From NCBI GenBank assembly GCA_023374045.1, contig CM041783.1, forward strand, positions 99,916,357-99,980,356: a stretch of DNA of 64,000 bases, in the 5' to 3' direction. A model generated the notes under the pieces. That model searched no databases. It was not told the origin of the DNA and saw only the letters and a list, made by a program, of their open reading frames with translations. Numbering within the stretch: position 1 is the first letter of the stretch; each line of letters opens with the position of its first letter. Positions 47,261 to 58,351 of this stretch are shown piece after piece. The stretch comes from Limonium bicolor (taxonomy: Eukaryota > Streptophyta > Magnoliopsida > Caryophyllales > Plumbaginaceae). A program made the position numbers and the translations under genes.

Positions 47261-47885
47261 AGTCTGCCAAAGCCTGTGCTTTTATAGCTGTTCGAGGGAG
47301 GAAGTGAATTTCGTACTGGGTGAGTTCGGCAGTCCAACTAACCATTCGTCCAGATGCATTCGGGTTGTTTGCTATCTGCTTTAGAGGCCAATTTGTCCTA
47401 ACAAATATCCGGTGTGACTGAAAATAAGGTCGAAGCTTTCGGGACGCAACGACTAATGTAAACAATATTTTTTCGATGTTGGTGTACCGACTTTCTGCTG
47501 GGGTTAGGATTTTTCCAGTGTAATATACTGGTATCTCTTTTTTCTCTTCCTCCATTATTAGCACGGCCGCCACCGCCCAATCTGTGGCAGACAGATAGAG
47601 GTATAAGTCTTGACCAGGCGCCGGAACACCCAATTTTGGCAATTCTCTGAGCATTTCCTTGATCCTTTCAAAGGCTTCTATACATTCATGACTCCACTTG
47701 AATCTCTTATTTTTTCTTAGAATGTTGAAGAATGGGATTGACTTCTCTTGGAGTTTTGAACAGAATCTTCCTAAGGCCGTGAATCTTCCATTTAATGCTT
47801 GCACATCTTTAATGTTCATTGGTGGCGATAGATCGAGGATTGCCTGGGTTTTTTCGGGATCTACCTCAATCCCTCTTTGCCCGAC
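47261..47885 (-). pseudogene. pol: E4 RT thumb/connection and first RNase H (left of E2)
   Basis: Continues RT after the E2 insertion: RGIEVDPEKTQAIL, LNGRFTALGRFCSKLQEKSI and FNILRKNKRFKWSHEC. Then the Ty3 RNase H: LYLYLSATDWAVAAVLI, YYTGKILTPAESRYTNIEK, VRTNWPLKQIANNP and TAIKAQALADFI. The strongest RNase H acidic residues read T-N-W where D-x-x-L is usual, so this first RNase H may be weakened, which fits a handover to the second. The E2 target site (CCGAC) is at 47881-47885. Confidence 0.85.
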
Positions 47886-50800
47886 TGTAACACCCCAACC
47901 GCTAATCCTATGCTTACCGTCTAATCGTCCTATTAATCCTACGAGTTCGCAGCGGAATTATTACATACTTACTACGGCGGGTGAAACAATGCCGCTAACC
48001 GCCCATACGGCTAGCTAGGCTACTAATACTTTACAGTCACGGTCTGATGAACATAGTGTACCGAGCTACTAATATAATGCATACTGAATACAAATAACCT
48101 ACTTACATTCTTGGATCACCGAGTATTTAAAGTATTACATTACATCCTTTACCGCACTTCCCAAAAGAATGAGTTTCTACCTATTACTCATCTATACCAA
48201 TTCCCTTCCATCAATATCCAAAAAGGTGTACCCCATGGTACACCGGCTATTCAAAAACTACAGCCATGTACTACTCAGTACACCAATCATAACCCAGTGT
48301 TTACATTCCAAAAAGAAGATAAAAGAAATGAAACTAAGTCTTCACATCTTCATCCCTCGCGGGTACCTGCGTGTAGTAAAAATGGTGCCCCAAGGGGCTC
48401 AGCAAACGCTGCGTATAAACTCCGCATATACCGCGTGCTAGCTAGGGCACGCCGACTATTTGACGTCCACTAAACATGCTTTTCATTTATTTCATACATA
48501 CATGCTTTTCATACAACATACATGCTATACAATTCATTACACAATTCAAGGCAACAATATCATAGCATATATCTCACTTACCTTCACAAGGTTAGCCAAA
48601 TTATGCATCCGGGTTAATCGGAATGCTTTTACTCTTTTACTCATTACTTACTTTTTCTTACTTACAATTACTTACTTTCATTTACTTTACTTACTCATTC
48701 TTACTTACTTACTTATACTCAAGTTAAGTCGTCGGGACCTCCGGCCCTAGGGACTACGCCGTCCCACCTCCGGGATTTACTTGACTCACCAATCCGGGAT
48801 GCTACCCACTTAAGGGATTTGGGCCGCGGACCAGTTTAAGAGTCAGGAATTGGAGCCAACCTCTCGTGACTCCGCATCCTCACGTGGCCGAAACTATATC
48901 GGACTTCTACTCATTCCAATTTAATTACCAATTTAAGTTAGGATGGTTAGCTTGTTAGGAATAAGTTAGAAGTCCAAACACATCACAATCGGTCACAATA
49001 TAATACATCTTACATACACACATTCATATTCATCCAAACATTTCATGAATTATACAAACTAAAATTTAAGAAAATATTCACAACATACAACACTACATAT
49101 TCACAAGTATGCATATTAACTCCGATTCGTGCATTTATCTTATTTGGTGATCAATTAGCACACAACACACAAATCAGAGTAACCAAGATAGCATACGGGG
49201 CATGAGGAATCCATACCGTTCACCGTCGTACGTGTTCCCAAACGTCCTTCCGGTGTCACAAATCAAATCCTATGATATGCATACAATTGAGTGATTAATC
49301 TACCATTATTAATCTTAACTCAACTACTTTTATGTTTACTAATCCATATTCACTAAGCCTTTACATTCCTTACACTTATATTTCATTTTACTTACTTTCC
49401 ATTACTTGTCCATAATTTACATACACATATATATACATATGTATAGGTGGGTATACATATATATATGTATGTATACTAGTTATAAGCTTACTGTTTTTTT
49501 TTTGTAAGTATAGGCCGTCCGACCCACCGTCCGACCCAAGCCCTGGGTCGGACCATTCCAGTAAGATTCGTTCCCAGAAAATTACCCTGTCCGACCCAGC
49601 ACTATTCCGTCCGACCCATACTCTCTGGGTCGGACCATTCCAGAAGGTTTTGGTCCTGTCGTCCAAGCTATGTCCGACCCACGTCCGACCCAACGTCTGG
49701 GTCGGACGAAGTCAGAAACTTCGACGGCGGAAAAATTTAGCCTGTCCGACCCACGTCCGATCCACGACTCTGGGTCGAACCATTCCAGAAAGTTTACATC
49801 TCGTTGTTTAAGCCCTGTCCGACCCACGTCCGATCCAGACTCTGGGTCGGACGGTTCCAGAACCTTGTTACAGATTTTGTTTTTCCTTCCCAATTTCACC
49901 CATTGTTTCCCCAATCTTCCTACATGCATCCTAACATGTTTTAGTACAATTTAAACACCCTAAATCATGCTAATTCATTTCCTAATTCATTACACAACTC
50001 TATACTAACTTATATACACAATTCTCTTAATTTCAACTCAACACTTACACAGTTTTCTTCCTTAATGCATTTTGCTACAGATTTTGATACTAATATTCCC
50101 CTTCTACATCTCCCTCTTCTAGTGTCATTTCTAACACTCCTAATGCATCTAGAATCCATTAACTATCTCTCTCAACTTCCCCTCTGTTTATTTCGATCAA
50201 AATCTGTTACAACCTATATCATTCACCTAGTTTTCAATTCACTAAGTGTTCTATTCCTAGGTAAATTTTGACATAACCTCCCCTATATTTCTACACTCTC
50301 ACCACATTTTCTAGTTCACAATTCGACACTCTTTTCACCTGTTTCAACAATTAAAAATTATACAAGCTCCCATATACAAATACCAATATTTAAACCACAC
50401 TAAATTTCCTGCACATCACTTCCCATCCCCAATTTGTTTTCAATAAGTTTTACACATCTTTTAAAGCTTCAAAATACTTATATTCTCCTATACATTACAC
50501 TACTACTACATTACCATTCCATTACTCATTTCAAACTTCCAAAAACTGTTACATACATATATATACCAAGTTATACAAAAGAGTATTCTTACCTTGTTTT
50601 TCTTCTAGATTTTCTTTGTTCTTCTTGTTTCTTCCTCTTCTCTCTCTCTACCGGTTTTAGTAACTCAATCCACTAACACTACAACCATTCACACACACAT
50701 ACTTCAATACTAAAGCTAACTCTACACATTATTTAGCTCCTAATGCAAGTTCTAGGGTTTGGAGATTTCATTACCTTGTAAGGGTTTATGAAATACTTGG

Positions 50801-51735
50801 AGCAGCTCAAGAATGGTCTTTCCACCCCTTTCAAAATGCCAAAACCGGCTGGGCACAAGAGGAGCAAGCAAGGGTTTAGTTCACATTTTCGTTTTGCCCT
50901 TTAGGCTAGAAAAAGATGAAGTTTTTGAGAATGTTTTTACCTTAAAAGAACAAGGAGAAGGAGGGCCTTCTAATGGTGGTGTTGAAGCTCCAAATGGGAC
51001 ACACCCATAAAAACGAAAGTTGTTGTTTTTGGATTTTGGAAAGATGGAAATGTAGCCCTTGATGAGAGGATTACAATGGTGGTATTTTTATAATTTTTGG
51101 AAGAGTTTGGAGAGAGTTACAAAGGAGAGAAGTAGGAGTTTGTGTGGGTTTCTCTATTTCTCCATGGCCATCGGCTGGAGGTAGAAGAAGAGGAAAAGAG
51201 AGAGTGAGGGAGGAGGGTGCATGCGTGAGAGAAGAGAATGAGAGGAGGAGAGAGAATAAAGTGAGGTAGTATAGGGTGAGTGGAGTTGTTTAATTATTTT
51301 TGTCTTTTGTAAATAGAGGGGAGTGTGAGGGGAGGGTCCAATCGGACACACACACACATATATAACACTTTTACTTTTTATTTTCAAAGTGGACACATAA
51401 CTCTTGGTTATTTATGTTTCTACCCCACAACTTCCTATTTTTGACAGTTTTTACTAATCTCTCGTTTTATTGATTTTATTGGCTCTAAAGCTTCGCTAAT
51501 ATTTATTAATGATTATTTAGTTGACCAAAATTGTTACGAGTCTATTTGACCCGCTTAAAGTCACGTTTTCCCGGTTACCTCGAAAAACGCGCTTTAAGGT
51601 TCGTTGGTGTTTTTAATCCATTTTAAGGATCCGTTTTCTTCGGGATTTGTTCCCTAATATTTATTTATACATAATTAAGCCTCTAAATTACTTATTAGCC
51701 TAATTAATCACTATTTTTAATTACGGGGTATTTCA
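47886..51735 (-). repeat. E2 3' LTR, 3850 bp
   Basis: TGTAACACCCC to GGGGTATTTCA. Holds a GTCCGACCCA hairpin array (49511-49860), a TA-rich palindromic stretch (49425-49485), TTAC-rich runs (48640-48720) and GA-rich sequence near 51180-51260. No gene. The left TSD CCGAC precedes it. Confidence 0.97.
49511..49860. repeat. GTCCGACCCA hairpin array (left LTR copy)
   Basis: Five units of about 70 bp, each with GTCCGACCCA (or close variant) twice and TGGGTCGGAC once, for example CCGTCCGACCCAAGCCCTGGG. The 10-bp arms are perfect in most units. A second copy is at 60012-60360 in the other LTR. Confidence 0.9.
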
Positions 51736-51753
51736 ATCTACCCCCCTTAAGAA
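51736..51753 (-). promoter_or_regulatory. E2 polypurine tract
   Basis: Minus strand TTCTTAAGGGGGGTAGAT next to TGAAATACCCC. Confidence 0.85.
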
Positions 51754-52139
51754 CCTTTGCGCCTCAAAGTTGCTCAAGGTTAGTGGTTTTATAATTCTAC
51801 TCATTATGCATACCAATTGTCATAATGTGTCTTACTACACCTATGGGGTGTTTACTTTCATTCCACATTGCAAGCATACCCATTTCAGCATCATCATACA
51901 ATTCACATACACAATACATCATTTCCATTCATACCATACCACAATACACAATCAATACACCATTACCATTCACAATGCACATTAACCATTAACCATTACA
52001 CACATACATTGCACATACACATCATTCATTACACATTACACACATACATACACGTCCATACTAATTCACTTGCACTACATGGTCCATACAAATCTATTAC
52101 AATACCTACCCACTAAGCAATGCAAAAGCAAAAGGGTCT
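51754..52139. other. E2 3' untranslated region
   Basis: AT- and CA-rich (CATTACACACATACAT-type) spacer between the chromodomain end and the polypurine tract. No gene seen. Confidence 0.6.
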
Positions 52140-52760
52140 ACTACCCCCCCCTTAAAAGGGGTACGACCCTACCCCTATTTCTAATACTAGACTCTCTAGT
52201 CTAAGAATAACCGCGGGGTATTTAGCCTTCATGGCATCTTCCAGCTCCCATGTCGCTTCTTCTATCATTCCCATGGTTTGACCATAGGACCTTCACCATT
52301 CGTATAGACTTATGGCGAGTGTCTTTGGTCTTCCTATCAAGGATTCTCACGGGTTTTCCACATATCTCATGGTTGTTCGATGGATAATCTCTCGGGCTCT
52401 AGCACATGAGAAGGATCAGCAATGTACTTCTTAAGTTGTGACACATGAAATACATCATGGACACGTCCCAAGTCCTCAGGTAGTGCCAACCTGTAGGCTA
52501 CGGATCCAACTCTTTCGTGATAGTGTACGGCCCTACAACTTTGGGCTTAGCTTGCCCTTCTGACCAAATCTGAAGACACCCTTCATAGGTGAAACTCGAA
52601 GAACACTTGGTCGCCCACGGCGAACTCAAGGTCGCGTCGTCTCACATCCGCATAGGATTTCTATCTATCTTGGGCTGCCTTCATGTTAGCTCGGATTTGT
52701 TGCACTTCGGCTTGTACTTGCTCAAGATACTCCAGTCCTATTATGACCGCTTCACTTGAC
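52140..52760 (-). pseudogene. pol: E2 integrase C-terminus and chromodomain
   Basis: The minus strand gives PVRILDRKTKDTRHKSIRMV and VKVLWSNH for the chromodomain (~52260-52370), preceded by GPY/F-type residues and the phrase KGVFRFGQKGKLSPK (~52550-52590 in shifted frames). Equivalent to 3421-3972 in E1. Several one-base indels break the frame. Confidence 0.82.
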
Positions 52761-53499
52761 TCATCCCAACACAAGGTTGTACGGCAAGGTCTACCCTATA
52801 GAGCTTGGAAAGGCGACATCTTAATCGAGGCGTGATAACTATTATTATACGAGAACTCGATAAGATGAAGCTTATCTAACAACCAACTCCCCTGAAAGTC
52901 CAAGGCACATGCCTGAAGCATGTCCTCCAGTGTCTGGATGGTCCTTTCTGTCTGACCGTCGGTCTGAGATGGAAGGTGGTACTCAACTTCAGTTCTGTAC
53001 CCAACGCTTCCCTTGTAGCTCTCCAGTATCTCGAAAGAAACCTGGTGTCGCGGTCAGATACTATAGATCTCTAGGGTCTGGACTGTCTCCTGGTGTCTGA
53101 TATCTCCTTATCAAAAAGCTCAGCTAGCTTTACTACCTTGCAGGTGTCCTTCAATCGGTATGAATCTTGGCAACCTTGGTAAGGCGATCTACTACAACCC
53201 AGATCATGTTGATCCCCCCCTAGCAGGTGGGAGTCCTACAACAAAATCCATGGAGATATCATGAAATTTCCACTCCGGAACTGGCATAGATTTTACCATT
53301 CCCCTGGTCTACTAGGGTGTTCAAATTTTACCTTCTGGCATGTTAAGCATCTCAATACAAATTCCGTCACATCTGACTTCATTCCGGACCACCAGAAGTA
53401 CCTCTTCATGTCTCCTGTACATCTTGGAGGCTCCCAGAATGGACTGATAATGTAACAGTGTGACTCTCGCAGGATGCAATCCCTTAGCTCAGCATTGCT
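52761..53499 (-). pseudogene. pol: E2 integrase zinc finger and core, frameshifted
   Basis: Zinc end RCLTCQKVKFEH (~53335), MDFV (~53250, first Asp), SDRDTRFLSRYW (~53060, second Asp) and QTDGQTERTIQTLEDM (~52930, Glu). All three catalytic residues are encoded but in different frames. Confidence 0.83.
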
Positions 53500-54000
53500 T
53501 CAGGGAACGCATAGCCTGCCATTCAACCGAATCAAACCATCTTCATGTAGCTTAAAATCATACTTTTTCTTCTCAAATGTACCATTCTCGATCTTGTGTC
53601 TGATTTCGGTTAGGTAAGGGTCGCTCAGCTGAGCGTCTCGCACCTCGTCAACCAAGCTAGAAGAAGCGAGTAGCGAATGGAGCGAGTGTGCTCGACGGCT
53701 CAGGGCGTCGGCTACAATGTTTGCCTTCCCTTCCTTATACTGCAGGTTGATGTCGTAGTTTGAGAGAAACTCCATCCACCTTCTCTGCCTCAAGTTGAGT
53801 TCTTTCTGAGTGAATACATACTGTAAGCTCTTATGGTCGGAGTAGATGGTGATGCTTACCCCATAGAGATAGTGTCGCCATATCTTCAAGGCGAAGACAA
53901 TGGCTCCTAACTCTAAGTCGTGAGTCGGGTAATTCTCCTCATGCTTTTTCAGCTGGCGGGAGGCATAAGCAACAACCTTGCCATGCTGCATGAGTACCAT
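53500..54000 (-). pseudogene. pol: E2 RNase H and Pol linker
   Basis: The best-preserved Pol stretch: [80 protein letters not shown] and [11 protein letters not shown], with the RNase H acidic residues in place. It runs on into the linker before integrase. Open over 166 residues; the frame is lost on the RT side near 54000. Confidence 0.9.
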
Positions 54001-54900
54001 CCCATTCCTTTGCCTGATGCATCACAGTACACCCTCAAATCCCTCTGTGCCCTCTGGAAGAGTAAGGACGGGCGCTGAGGTCAATGAGTCTTTCAGTTTC
54101 TGAAATGATAGCTCGCACTCGTGTGTCCATACAAACGGTGCATATTTCTTCATTAGTGTCGTCATGGGCTTAGTGACTTTCGAGAAGTCCCTTACAAATC
54201 TCCGGTAGTAACCGGCTAGACCAAGAAAGCCCTAATGTCGGTAACAGTCTTGGGTCTAGGCCATGATCGTACAGCTTCTACCTTAGAAGGGTCAACTGAG
54301 ATACCTGCGCTCGAGATGACATGTCCAAGGAATGATACCTGATCAAGCCAAACTCGCATTTGGAATTTCGCATAAAGCTGGTTCTCGCGCGGTTAGCGCA
54401 GTGTCTCCAGCACTTTCCTCAAGTGGGTTTCATATTCCTCTGGTATATTAGATTATACAGGAGTCATGTCGATGAAGACCACAACCGAAGTTCAACTGCT
54501 CACTGAATAAACGGTTCATGAGGTCCATGAATTTAGCGGTGCATTTGACAAACTGAATGGCATCACTGTGAATTCGTAGTGGCCATATCTGGTGCGGAAT
54601 GCCGTTTTCTCAATGTCTTGCTCTTTGATTGCAATCTGATGATACCCTGAATGGAGGTCGATCTTGGAGAAGACTGAGGCTCCTTTCAACTGGTCGAATA
54701 GGTCGTCGATACGCGGTAGTGGGTATTTATTTTTGACTGTGACCCATTCAGCTCTTGCGGTAGTCAATGCATAGACGGAGACTACCGTCCTTCTTCTTCT
54801 TCACGAAGAGGACCGGTGCTCCCCAGGGTGATACGCTCGGGCGTATAAACCCTTTGTCTAGAGGTCTCTTAACTGTTCATTCAATTCGGTCATCTCTGCT
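54001..54900 (-). pseudogene. pol: E2 reverse transcriptase, damaged
   Basis: [57 protein letters not shown] and SLSNAP mark the fingers and palm (54516-54767). The catalytic box at ~54470 reads FID followed by a frame break where FIDDILVYS is expected. [16 protein letters not shown] residues precede at ~54780. The E1 homologue is at 5291-6103. Confidence 0.85.
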
Positions 54901-55632
54901 GGTGCCATGCGGTACGGTGCCCTGGCAATGGGACCGGTACCCTGGCAATAGATCAATTTCGAATTCCATTGCTCTCGGTGGTGGCATGCCGGGTAGCTCC
55001 TTAGGGAATACTTTGGGAATTCGGATCTATGGGTACAATCGTCACTGAACTCTGGATCTCTCTCCAGATCTTGCACATAACACAGATACACTTCTTGGCC
55101 CTTTCTGAGCTCCCCGGTACATAGCCATGGCATATATTGCACTTCGATGGCAAGATACAGGTCTGGCGTCTGATCTCTCGATCTCTCGTATAGGCATCCG
55201 AGACCGCTCTGGAGCGGCAAACGATCTCGTGCGCAGAGGATTCTACCCTCTCCTTGGCGTCTCCAACCAATTACATCCGATAGATTCCAATCATTCCGAT
55301 AATTACGTCGAATCCCAATCCATTGAATTCGATGAAGGAAATGGGAAACGATTCGCCTTTAATTTGGATTGTGGCTGATTGATAGTATTTGGTGCACTTT
55401 ACTCCTCTCGCTCCTTCGATGGAGAGTAACCATGAAGTTCGGTAGCTCATCCGCATCTAGCTTCAACCTCTTCACAAGGATGGTGATACGAAAGTGTGAG
55501 AGGCGCCGGAGTTGAATAACACATTGGCATCAATGCCATTTACTGGGAAGGTTCCCGTTAGAATGGTGCCGCTTCTGCCGGCTTGTGCTTCGGTGAGGAT
55601 GCTCAGGTTACCTTCGGTACCGAGTCGACAAC
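54901..55632 (-). pseudogene. pol: E2 protease and linker; candidate pol exon start
   Basis: VNGIDANVLFNSGASHTFVS (~55500-55540) is the aspartic protease active site, but the catalytic triad DSG reads NSG: the Asp is replaced (GAT-to-AAT). The frame upstream is open (LGTEGNLSILTEAQAGRSGT). At 55633/55632 the minus strand reads CCAATAG|GTTGTCGACTC, a 3' splice site in phase 1, the phase of the zinc-knuckle donor. The linker toward RT (54860-55270) is frameshifted. Confidence 0.82.
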
Positions 55633-55772
55633 CTATTGGATTCACAATTGGATAAGTATTGATGGTGGACACAAGTGGAATTAAATCAACACTGCTCTTT
55701 ATTGATAAACCAACCATCATACATACCGTGTCTCTAATACACGTTACTAATAGGTTACATGATACTAGGAAT

Positions 55773-56510
55773 TTAATACTTTCTAAAGGTAAGGTTCAGG
55801 CGTCCTGGTTTAATGTGTGTGGCATTGATTATTGCCGGCGGTGCCGTATTCAACTTGATCTTGTTGATCCCGTGATACAGCATCCTAGAGTTTCCACCCA
55901 TGATTAGGACATCTCCTGATCTCAATAACAGTTTCTGTGCGAGTCGAGCTCTCTTCTGCTCGCTATACAGGAATACGGCGTCATCACCAATGGACCAAGA
56001 CACTATGGGCACTCCTTGTTCAAGAGATTCCGCTGTCTCGTCCTTGTCTTGGTGTAACCCAAGTCGTCCTTCTTTCTCGTAGAAGTTGACGATACAGAGA
56101 TCCGCTTCAAGTGCGGGGATCGGTTCAGGTTCACATTGTTGTGCAAGTTCTACTGCTTGTGTGATGAGTGTCTGAAATTCTGGAGGTATTGTCGGTGGCG
56201 TTGCTCCATCTTGTGTTCGTGTCTCCTGGTATGTCTTGGTATAAGGATTCCAATCCTTTCCCAAGCACATCATTTTCAGCTTCATCTTCGCTCCACCGGG
56301 AATTCGGGTGTGTAAAATCCACCTTGACCCGTTCCTAGCTCATTGCATCGTCGAATAATTGAGATTTGTGCTTCGGGTGTCAGGTATCCCTTTAATAAGA
56401 TCATACTGGTCGGATGACCTGACACTGTTTGTTGGTGTAGTCGTGGTTGGTGATGTCGATCTCTTCTTGATTCAAGTTTACCGGTATCGGGTAACAGATA
56501 CTAAAGCTTC
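55773..56510 (-). CDS. E2 AlkB-type 2OG-Fe(II) dioxygenase exon (Gag fusion)
   Basis: Open from 56285 to the stop at 55773-55775: KMMCLGKDWNPYTKTY, ADLCIVNFYEKEGRLGLHQD (Fe ligands H and D), PIVSWSIGDDAVFLY, LLLRSGDVLIMGGNSRMLYH (third Fe ligand H), then KPGRLNLTFRKY and stop. RLNLTFR carries the AlkB R-x-N-x-T-x-R motif that holds 2-oxoglutarate. Upstream the exon reads SFSICYPIPV, MILLKGYLTPEAQISIIRR and GTGQGGFYTPEF, with two 1-base gaps (about 56405 and 56297). It is ~245 residues in all, the size of a full AlkB catalytic domain. It follows a 3' splice site in phase with the zinc-knuckle exon. Likely substrate is RNA or ssDNA in or near the particle (inference). The stop excludes simple read-through into protease, whose frame is +1. 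Confidence 0.93.
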
Positions 56511-56663
56511 CTATGGTTACAAATTTCATCTACGGTGAGTATTAGTTTCAACTACTTCATTTCATGCTTAATATACACTTCATTTATTTACTCATGCATT
56601 CACTCATACAGTTACTCAATTACTAGGCATGCTATTTCAAGGATTAAAGGTTCAGATGATTAC
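56511..56663 (-). other. E2 gag intron 3 (zinc knuckle to AlkB)
   Basis: 153 bp; donor GGCCCAG|GTAATCATC, acceptor AACCATAG|GAAGCTTT, phase 1. Same position and phase as E1 10605-10739; both are followed by an F-x-I-x-x-PIPV peptide. Confidence 0.82.
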
Positions 56664-57008
56664 CTGGGCCGGATTTCGAACCGGACCCATCACGGTCAAT
56701 AACATGGAGAACAGGCTGCCTCTGAGGTGCGCCCCTCTGAGGGCCCCGGGATCCCTGTCCCTGAGGTGCCTGTTGGGCCGGTGCATCGCCAGATGCCACC
56801 TCCTTGCCCTCTCTCTGCTTGTAGCTTTGGAAGGTTCCCTTCGGCTTTCCATTCTCTGGGCACTTGTTAGCTGTGTGTCCCAGCTTATGGCAATTATAGC
56901 ATTTGATTTCTCTCCCGTAACAGTCCTTACCAGGATGGTCCTGGTTGCACTTTCTGCACACATAGGTGCGGCCATCGGAGAAGGTTTTGGCGACACCGGA
57001 GCTAGAAC
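56664..57008 (-). CDS. gag: E2 Gag zinc-knuckle exon
   Basis: Opens GSSSGVAKTFSDGRTYV, then two CCHC knuckles CRKCNQDHPGKDC and CYNCHKLGHTANKC, then a Gln/Gly/Pro-rich tail to the donor. Intact frame. Binds genomic RNA in the particle. The knuckle spacing is identical to E1. Confidence 0.9.
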
Positions 57009-57091
57009 CTGAGGTTAGAGGGTTAGCACATGTGTGCGTGGATATACTAGATATGATACTTATACGAATACAAATTGGATTAGGAATTTAC
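57009..57091 (-). other. E2 gag intron 2
   Basis: 83 bp; donor CCTAAGG|GTAAATTCC, acceptor TCTAACCTCAG|GTTCTAGC, phase 1. Homologous to E1 intron 2. Confidence 0.85.
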
Positions 57092-57372
57092 CCTTAGGTG
57101 GGTATGATCTCAGTGGCTTGGCTGCCACCGGTGCAAAATAACCAAGCTGAAGAAGCTCAGCTGGTTTGCCCTGCTCAGCATGGGCACCGCTCTCACCCTG
57201 AGATTTCTTTTGGGATTGCTGAAAGAAATTCCTCTTCTTTCTTTTTCCAGCTCTTCCCCTGGTTCTGCTCCTCAGTGCTGGTGTTTTTGTTGTTAGCTTT
57301 GCGCTTCAGCGCGGTCTCTTCATCCCTTAATTGGCAAGTGATCTCAACGCGAGAAGCCGCGTGATAACACTC
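57092..57372 (-). CDS. gag: E2 Gag middle exon
   Basis: Reads ECYHAASRVEITCQLRDEET, then a Lys/Gln-rich stretch (KKRNFFQQSQKKSQGES) and PLRSYPPK at the donor. One small frameshift near 57240. In E1 ECYDAAS is on the first exon, so the exon limits differ. Confidence 0.78.
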
Positions 57373-57485
57373 CTGAAATCTCAGGTATTAGCCGGGATTC
57401 TCATTTAAGGAGGAATAAAGAAAGATTCAAAGAATTCAAGGAATTTAAGGAATTGAAATGATTCTAAGGGTTAGCCGTTATTTAC
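57373..57485 (-). other. E2 gag intron 1, not shared with E1
   Basis: 113 bp; donor CCCTTCAG|GTAAATAACGG, acceptor CTGAGATTTCAG|GAGTG. It splits the peptide FTSLQ-ECYHAAS, continuous in E1 as FTTIQECYDAAS. Confidence 0.83.
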
Positions 57486-58148
57486 CTGAAGGGAGGTAAA
57501 TCTGGTGTAGCCCATACCGTACCGATGGCGATGGCTCAGACCGCCATAGAAGCGATCGACCAACACCTGGCCGGTGTATCCTAGATCAGGGAGGAGACGA
57601 AGAATGGAGGTAAAGGTGCGGTAGTACTCGTCGACAGTCATCTTCTCTGTCATTTTCAAGGCGTCTAGCTCTAGCCTTTTCTTTGTTTTCACGTGCTCAG
57701 GTAGTATTTTGAACGGAGGAGAGATGCAAAGAATCCAGTCGAATGTGGGGTCACTGGCGTGCTCGTGCTTAACCAGCTTCCACCAATCCATGGCTGCATC
57801 CTTCAGATAGTAGGCTGCAACTCTGACTCAAACTCCAGCAGGAGCTTCGAGTGTTTCGAAAGCCGTCTCCATCTCGGAGATGTAGGCCTCGAGCTTAGCC
57901 GGATCACTCTCGCCCCTAAAGCAGGGAGGGCGGAGCTCCGCTACAGATTTTACCCAGTTTGCTTCTCTGGGTGGCGGGGGAGGGATTGGTCCCGCTTGAG
58001 TTTGTTGGTTTTGCTGAGATTGTTGTACAGCTTGGATTACTTGTGGTAGCATCTGCGCTACCGTGGCGGCGACGATCTCAGCTATCGTCTGCGCGCCGGG
58101 TCCGTCATTGCCCCCTCCTCTGGGGCGACCTGGACCTCTGCCTGACAT
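57486..58148 (-). pseudogene. gag: E2 Gag N-terminal exon
   Basis: Starts MSGRGPGRPRGGGNDGP. Proline-rich PIPPPPPREANWVKSVAEL, capsid-like PAKLEAYISEMETAFETLEA, VRVAAYYLKDAAMDWWKLV, LDALKMTEKMTVDEYYRTFT and LVDRFYGGLSHRHRYG follow. A single TGA at 57828-57830 interrupts it, where CGA (Arg) would restore the frame, as in a C-to-T change at a CpG. Otherwise open from 58148 to the donor at 57485. Confidence 0.88.
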
Positions 58149-58351
58149 CTGAATATTTAACAGTTACATTAGGCTCGCAAGATATGACTCAAAGGTCTTG
58201 GAATTTAAGCAAGGTATCGTTCCTAAGAACGTCAAGGGTATCCGTTGTTAACAACGGTAGTTCCTAGTTAGGTTTCTAAGTATCCGTCTTAAGACGGTTG
58301 AAATCCTACCTCGGTAATCCCCTATGCTCGGTACTATGGACATCAGAGCGT

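Noticed and set aside
49511..49860. GTCCGACCCA repeats as a CRISPR or satellite
   Set aside because: Inverted arms in both orientations inside an LTR, present once per LTR; no spacer-repeat structure.
55773..55780. Simple -1 frameshift from AlkB into protease
   Set aside because: The -1 frame hits a stop at once; protease is in the +1 frame and preceded by a good in-phase splice acceptor in both elements.
55773..56510. AlkB as an unrelated host gene or pseudogene dropped into E2
   Set aside because: No own promoter, start or TSD; in-phase splice sites join it to gag, and E1 has the same arrangement independently of E2's position.
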